Shown here piece after piece: positions 5,149-6,952 of a DNA stretch of 6,952 nt. This DNA is from an uncultured Lachnospiraceae bacterium (GTDB taxonomy: Bacteria; Bacillota_A; Clostridia; Lachnospirales; Lachnospiraceae): positions 1 to 6,952 of the forward strand of contig CADBQK010000121.1 of NCBI GenBank assembly GCA_902796775.1. The letters run 5' to 3'. A program made the translations under genes and the position numbers. Position 1 is the first letter of the stretch, and each line of letters begins with the position of its first letter. Below the pieces are notes generated by a model that searched no databases, was not told the DNA's origin, and saw only the letters and a program-made list of their open reading frames with translations.

Positions 5149-5174
5149 GGCTTATCTGCCCGGCAGTATAAGCC
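5149..5174. repeat. Inverted repeat between operon end and acyltransferase gene
   Basis: GGCTTAT (5149-5155) and ATAAGCC (5168-5174) are perfect inverted repeats. The inner CTGCC and GGCAG continue the symmetry, broken by one extra T at 5167. TATAAG (5167-5172), a possible weak -10 with TTTATG (5144-5149) 17 nt upstream, overlaps it. It could be an operator or an RNA hairpin; no T-run follows. The rest of 5175-5219 holds only a poor ribosome binding site (GAGGGAG, 5202-5208). Confidence 0.4.
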
Positions 5175-5219
5175 GGAGAAACCGGATGTTGATAGATGAT
5201 AGAGGGAGCACAGGTGTAG

Positions 5220-6680
5220 ATGGTCTTTAGTTCAATCGTATTCGTTTGCGCATTTCTGCCAGCTCTTTTTGTCATATATACCCTGGTACCTTCCCTGAGG
5301 TGGAAGAATATCATCCTGACTGCAGCAAGTCTTCTTTTTTATGCATTCGGGGAACCGGTATTTGTATTTGTTATGATCCTTTCCGTGCTGCTGAATTATC
5401 TGCTGGCACTGAGGATCGCTGCAGTGCAGAAGTATAAAAAAGTCTTTCTTGCGGCAGCTGTCATATGGAATCTTGGACTGCTCGGCATATTTAAGTATGC
5501 CGGGTTTTTGCTGGAAATAATCGGAGGCCTGCTGCGGATCCGGCTGGCTCTGCCTGTGATCTTTCTCCCGCTGCTTGGGAAAACGGTAATCGGAGGCAGG
5601 CTCCCTATCGGCATTTCTTTTTTCACCTTTCAGATCCTGTCTTACGTTGTTGATGTGTACCGGGAGCCGAAACTGGCAGAGAGGAGCTTTGGGAAAGTTC
5701 TCTTATATATTTCTTTCTTCCCCCAGTTGATCGCCGGACCTATTGTCAAATACCACGACATCAGAGAATATATCAGCTGCAGGCATCAGAGTCCGGAGGA
5801 GATTTCCGCCGGGATCCGGCGCTTTGTAGTCGGTCTGTCCAAAAAACTGTTTCTGGCGAATACAGTCGGGGCTGTGGCAGCACCGGTTTTTTCAGCCGAT
5901 CCCACGCAGCTTTCCATGCCCCTGGCCTGGCTGGGAGCGGTCTGCTACACACTCCAGATCTACTTTGATTTCAGCGGATACAGCGACATGGCGATCGGTA
6001 TGGGGCATATGTTCGGATTTACGATCCTGGAGAATTTTACCCTTCCGTATACCGCGGGAGGTATGAAAGAGTTCTGGCGCAGATGGCATATTTCCCTCTC
6101 GACATGGTTTCGTGAATATCTGTATATTCCTTTGGGCGGTAACCGTAAAGGGCGTATCCGCACAATGATCAACAAACTCATCGTTTTTTTCTGTACCGGG
6201 CTATGGCATGGCGCAAGCTGGAATTTTATTCTGTGGGGGATGATCCATGGACTGAGTATGGTGGTCGAGGACGGACTGTGCCTGACGGAGCGTTTGAAAA
6301 AGCGGGGACTGCAGATACTTGGACATCTGTATACAATGCTGATCGTGATCCTGGCTTTTGTTCTGTTTAATGCCGAAACTCTGCCGCATGCGGCTGGTAT
6401 GATCCGGATGATGTTTACCGGGCCGCTTACAGCGCAGGGGTCTGTTCCGATATGGGAAAGTTTGCTGACGCCCTGGCAGATCAGTATGATCCTGCTGGCA
6501 GCAGTGCTCAGCCTGCTGCCGGAAAAGATATGGGAGAGAAGGGAAGCCGGCGCTGCGCCCGGGACACAGAGCAGCCTGATGCAGGGACTGGGATATGCAG
6601 TCTCTTTACTCCTGCTGTTTTTGTGTCTTCTGAATCTGGCGAATGCTTCCTTTAATCCGTTTATCTATTTCCGTTTTTAG
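5220..6680 (+). CDS. MBOAT family O-acyltransferase (AlgI/DltB-like)
   Basis: Polytopic membrane protein of 486 aa, the usual length for bacterial AlgI-type members. These move an acyl (usually acetyl) group across the membrane to an extracellular polymer such as a polysaccharide or teichoic acid. Diagnostic pieces: start MVFSSIVFVCAFLPALFVIY; GISFFTFQILSYVVDVYR at 131-148; FFPQLIAGPIVKY at 166-178; QIYFDFSGYSDMAIG at 246-260; EFWRRWHISLSTWFREYLY from 284 with His290; LGGNRKG at 305-311; and GLWHGASWNF at 327-336 with His330, the essential MBOAT histidine. It ends FNPFIYFRF, the common C-terminus of this group. About ten or more hydrophobic segments are visible. The start is favoured by family alignment although its ribosome binding site is weak (GAGGGAG 11 nt away, AGG 5 nt away). 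No DltA/C genes are near, so an AlgI-like polysaccharide acetylase is more likely than DltB. No clear terminator follows, so the gene at 6830 may be co-transcribed. Confidence 0.92.
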   Translation: MVFSSIVFVCAFLPALFVIYTLVPSLRWKNIILTAASLLFYAFGEPVFVFVMILSVLLNYLLALRIAAVQKYKKVFLAAAVIWNLGLLGIFKYAGFLLEIIGGLLRIRLALPVIFLPLLGKTVIGGRLPIGISFFTFQILSYVVDVYREPKLAERSFGKVLLYISFFPQLIAGPIVKYHDIREYISCRHQSPEEISAGIRRFVVGLSKKLFLANTVGAVAAPVFSADPTQLSMPLAWLGAVCYTLQIYFDFSGYSDMAIGMGHMFGFTILENFTLPYTAGGMKEFWRRWHISLSTWFREYLYIPLGGNRKGRIRTMINKLIVFFCTGLWHGASWNFILWGMIHGLSMVVEDGLCLTERLKKRGLQILGHLYTMLIVILAFVLFNAETLPHAAGMIRMMFTGPLTAQGSVPIWESLLTPWQISMILLAAVLSLLPEKIWERREAGAAPGTQSSLMQGLGYAVSLLLLFLCLLNLANASFNPFIYFRF

Positions 6681-6829
6681 TTTTTAAAACCGGTTTTGCA
6701 ATCCCCGAAATAAGCAGTTATCAGGTAATTGCGAAACTACAGGAGCTCTCGGTATTTAAGGTGCAGTCTGCACCGAAATCAGACATAGTTTTGAAACTAC
6801 CTGCAGTAGTTATAAAAGAGGAGGTGAGG
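6681..6829 (+). promoter_or_regulatory. Structured leader/intergenic region with competing hairpins
   Basis: This 149-nt gap carries a palindrome AAAACCGGTTTT (6686-6697), a hairpin GGTGCA/TGCACC with a 3-nt loop (6760-6774), and a hairpin AACTAC/GTAGTT with a CTGCA loop (6795-6811) that ends 7 nt before the AGGAGG of the next gene. GAAACTAC occurs twice exactly 60 nt apart (6733-6740, 6793-6800), so GTAGTT could pair with either copy. A weak promoter TTGCGA-18 nt-TATTTA (6729-6758) is possible. I recognise no known riboswitch class. Confidence 0.4.
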
Positions 6830-6952
6830 ATGGTTATGAAAAAGATGCGTATACTTTATATAGTTCTGTTTTTCTGCTTGTGTCTGGCGCCGGTTCTTCT
6901 GATTCCGGTTTTCGGACACCAGATGCTGGAAAATGACAGCGCTCCGCCATCC
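6830..6952 (+). CDS. Start of a membrane-anchored/exported protein (3' end outside window)
   Basis: Forty-one codons are visible: MVMKKMRILYIVLF, then a hydrophobic stretch FCLCLAPVLLIPVFG, then HQMLENDSAPPS. This looks like an N-terminal signal anchor followed by an extracellular part. AGGAGG (6819-6824) lies 5 nt before the ATG at 6830; the in-frame ATG at 6836 (11 nt) is the alternative start. Genes directly after AlgI-type MBOAT acyltransferases often encode the AlgJ/AlgX/DHHW SGNH-hydrolase-like partner that completes acyl transfer, and such proteins start with one membrane helix followed by an EN...P segment. That identity is inferred from context; no catalytic motif is inside the window. 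Confidence 0.65.
   Translation, partial: MVMKKMRILYIVLFFCLCLAPVLLIPVFGHQMLENDSAPPS

Noticed and set aside
6686..6697. AAAACCGGTTTT as a terminator of the acyltransferase gene
   Set aside because: Only a 4-bp A-T stem could form around a 4-nt loop; it is too weak to terminate.
6733..6800. GAAACTAC pair as a CRISPR or tandem repeat array
   Set aside because: There are only two 8-nt copies, the flanks match poorly, and no cas-like gene is present.
1..6952. tRNA, rRNA, insertion sequence or phage elements
   Set aside because: No cloverleaf, transposase-like protein, terminal repeats or integrase-like product was seen on either strand.

Overview
The window looks like a chromosomal segment from a Gram-positive member of the Clostridia, probably Lachnospiraceae-like. 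The reasons are the sequence style of the glutamyl-tRNA synthetase tail, strong AGGAGG-type ribosome binding sites, consensus sigma-A promoters, intrinsic terminators, a tandem glycine riboswitch, and secreted proteins with Gram-positive signal peptides (one a lipoprotein). This assignment is inferred from sequence character, not from a database match. All recognisable genes are on the + strand.

Layout. (1) 2-841 is the 3' part of a glutamate--tRNA ligase gene. (2) 842-1362 is a regulatory stretch without a gene. It holds a consensus promoter (900-928), a 22-nt near-palindrome (940-961), a tandem glycine riboswitch (about 997-1191), an intrinsic terminator (1247-1280) and a hairpin ahead of the ribosome binding site. 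(3) 1363-2520 encodes a class V PLP aminotransferase of the alanine/serine--glyoxylate aminotransferase type, ended by a terminator at 2532-2566. (4) 2681-3754, with its own promoter and terminator, encodes a secreted Lys-rich protein with an Ig-like (BIG_2) domain and a transglutaminase-like domain. (5) A second promoter (3805-3833) drives a two-gene operon: a small secreted Lys/Tyr-rich protein (3938-4378) and an acidic lipoprotein with a second transglutaminase-like domain (4393-5097), ended by a hairpin at 5112-5143. (6) 5220-6680 encodes an MBOAT O-acyltransferase. It is followed by a structured 149-nt gap and the first 41 codons of a membrane-anchored protein that runs off the window, possibly the SGNH/AlgJ-like partner usual for such acyltransferases.

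How the parts may work together. The riboswitch expression platform has its antiterminator strand inside the ligand-bound aptamer, so glycine should cause termination. That makes sense if the aminotransferase makes glycine from glyoxylate (feedback OFF control). Genes 2681-5097 form a cell-envelope set: two enzymes with the Cys-His-Asp transglutaminase triad around a small, very basic secreted protein that has no Gln or Glu in its mature part. A cross-linking or surface-attachment role is a testable idea, not a demonstrated one. The MBOAT pair probably O-acylates an extracellular polymer.
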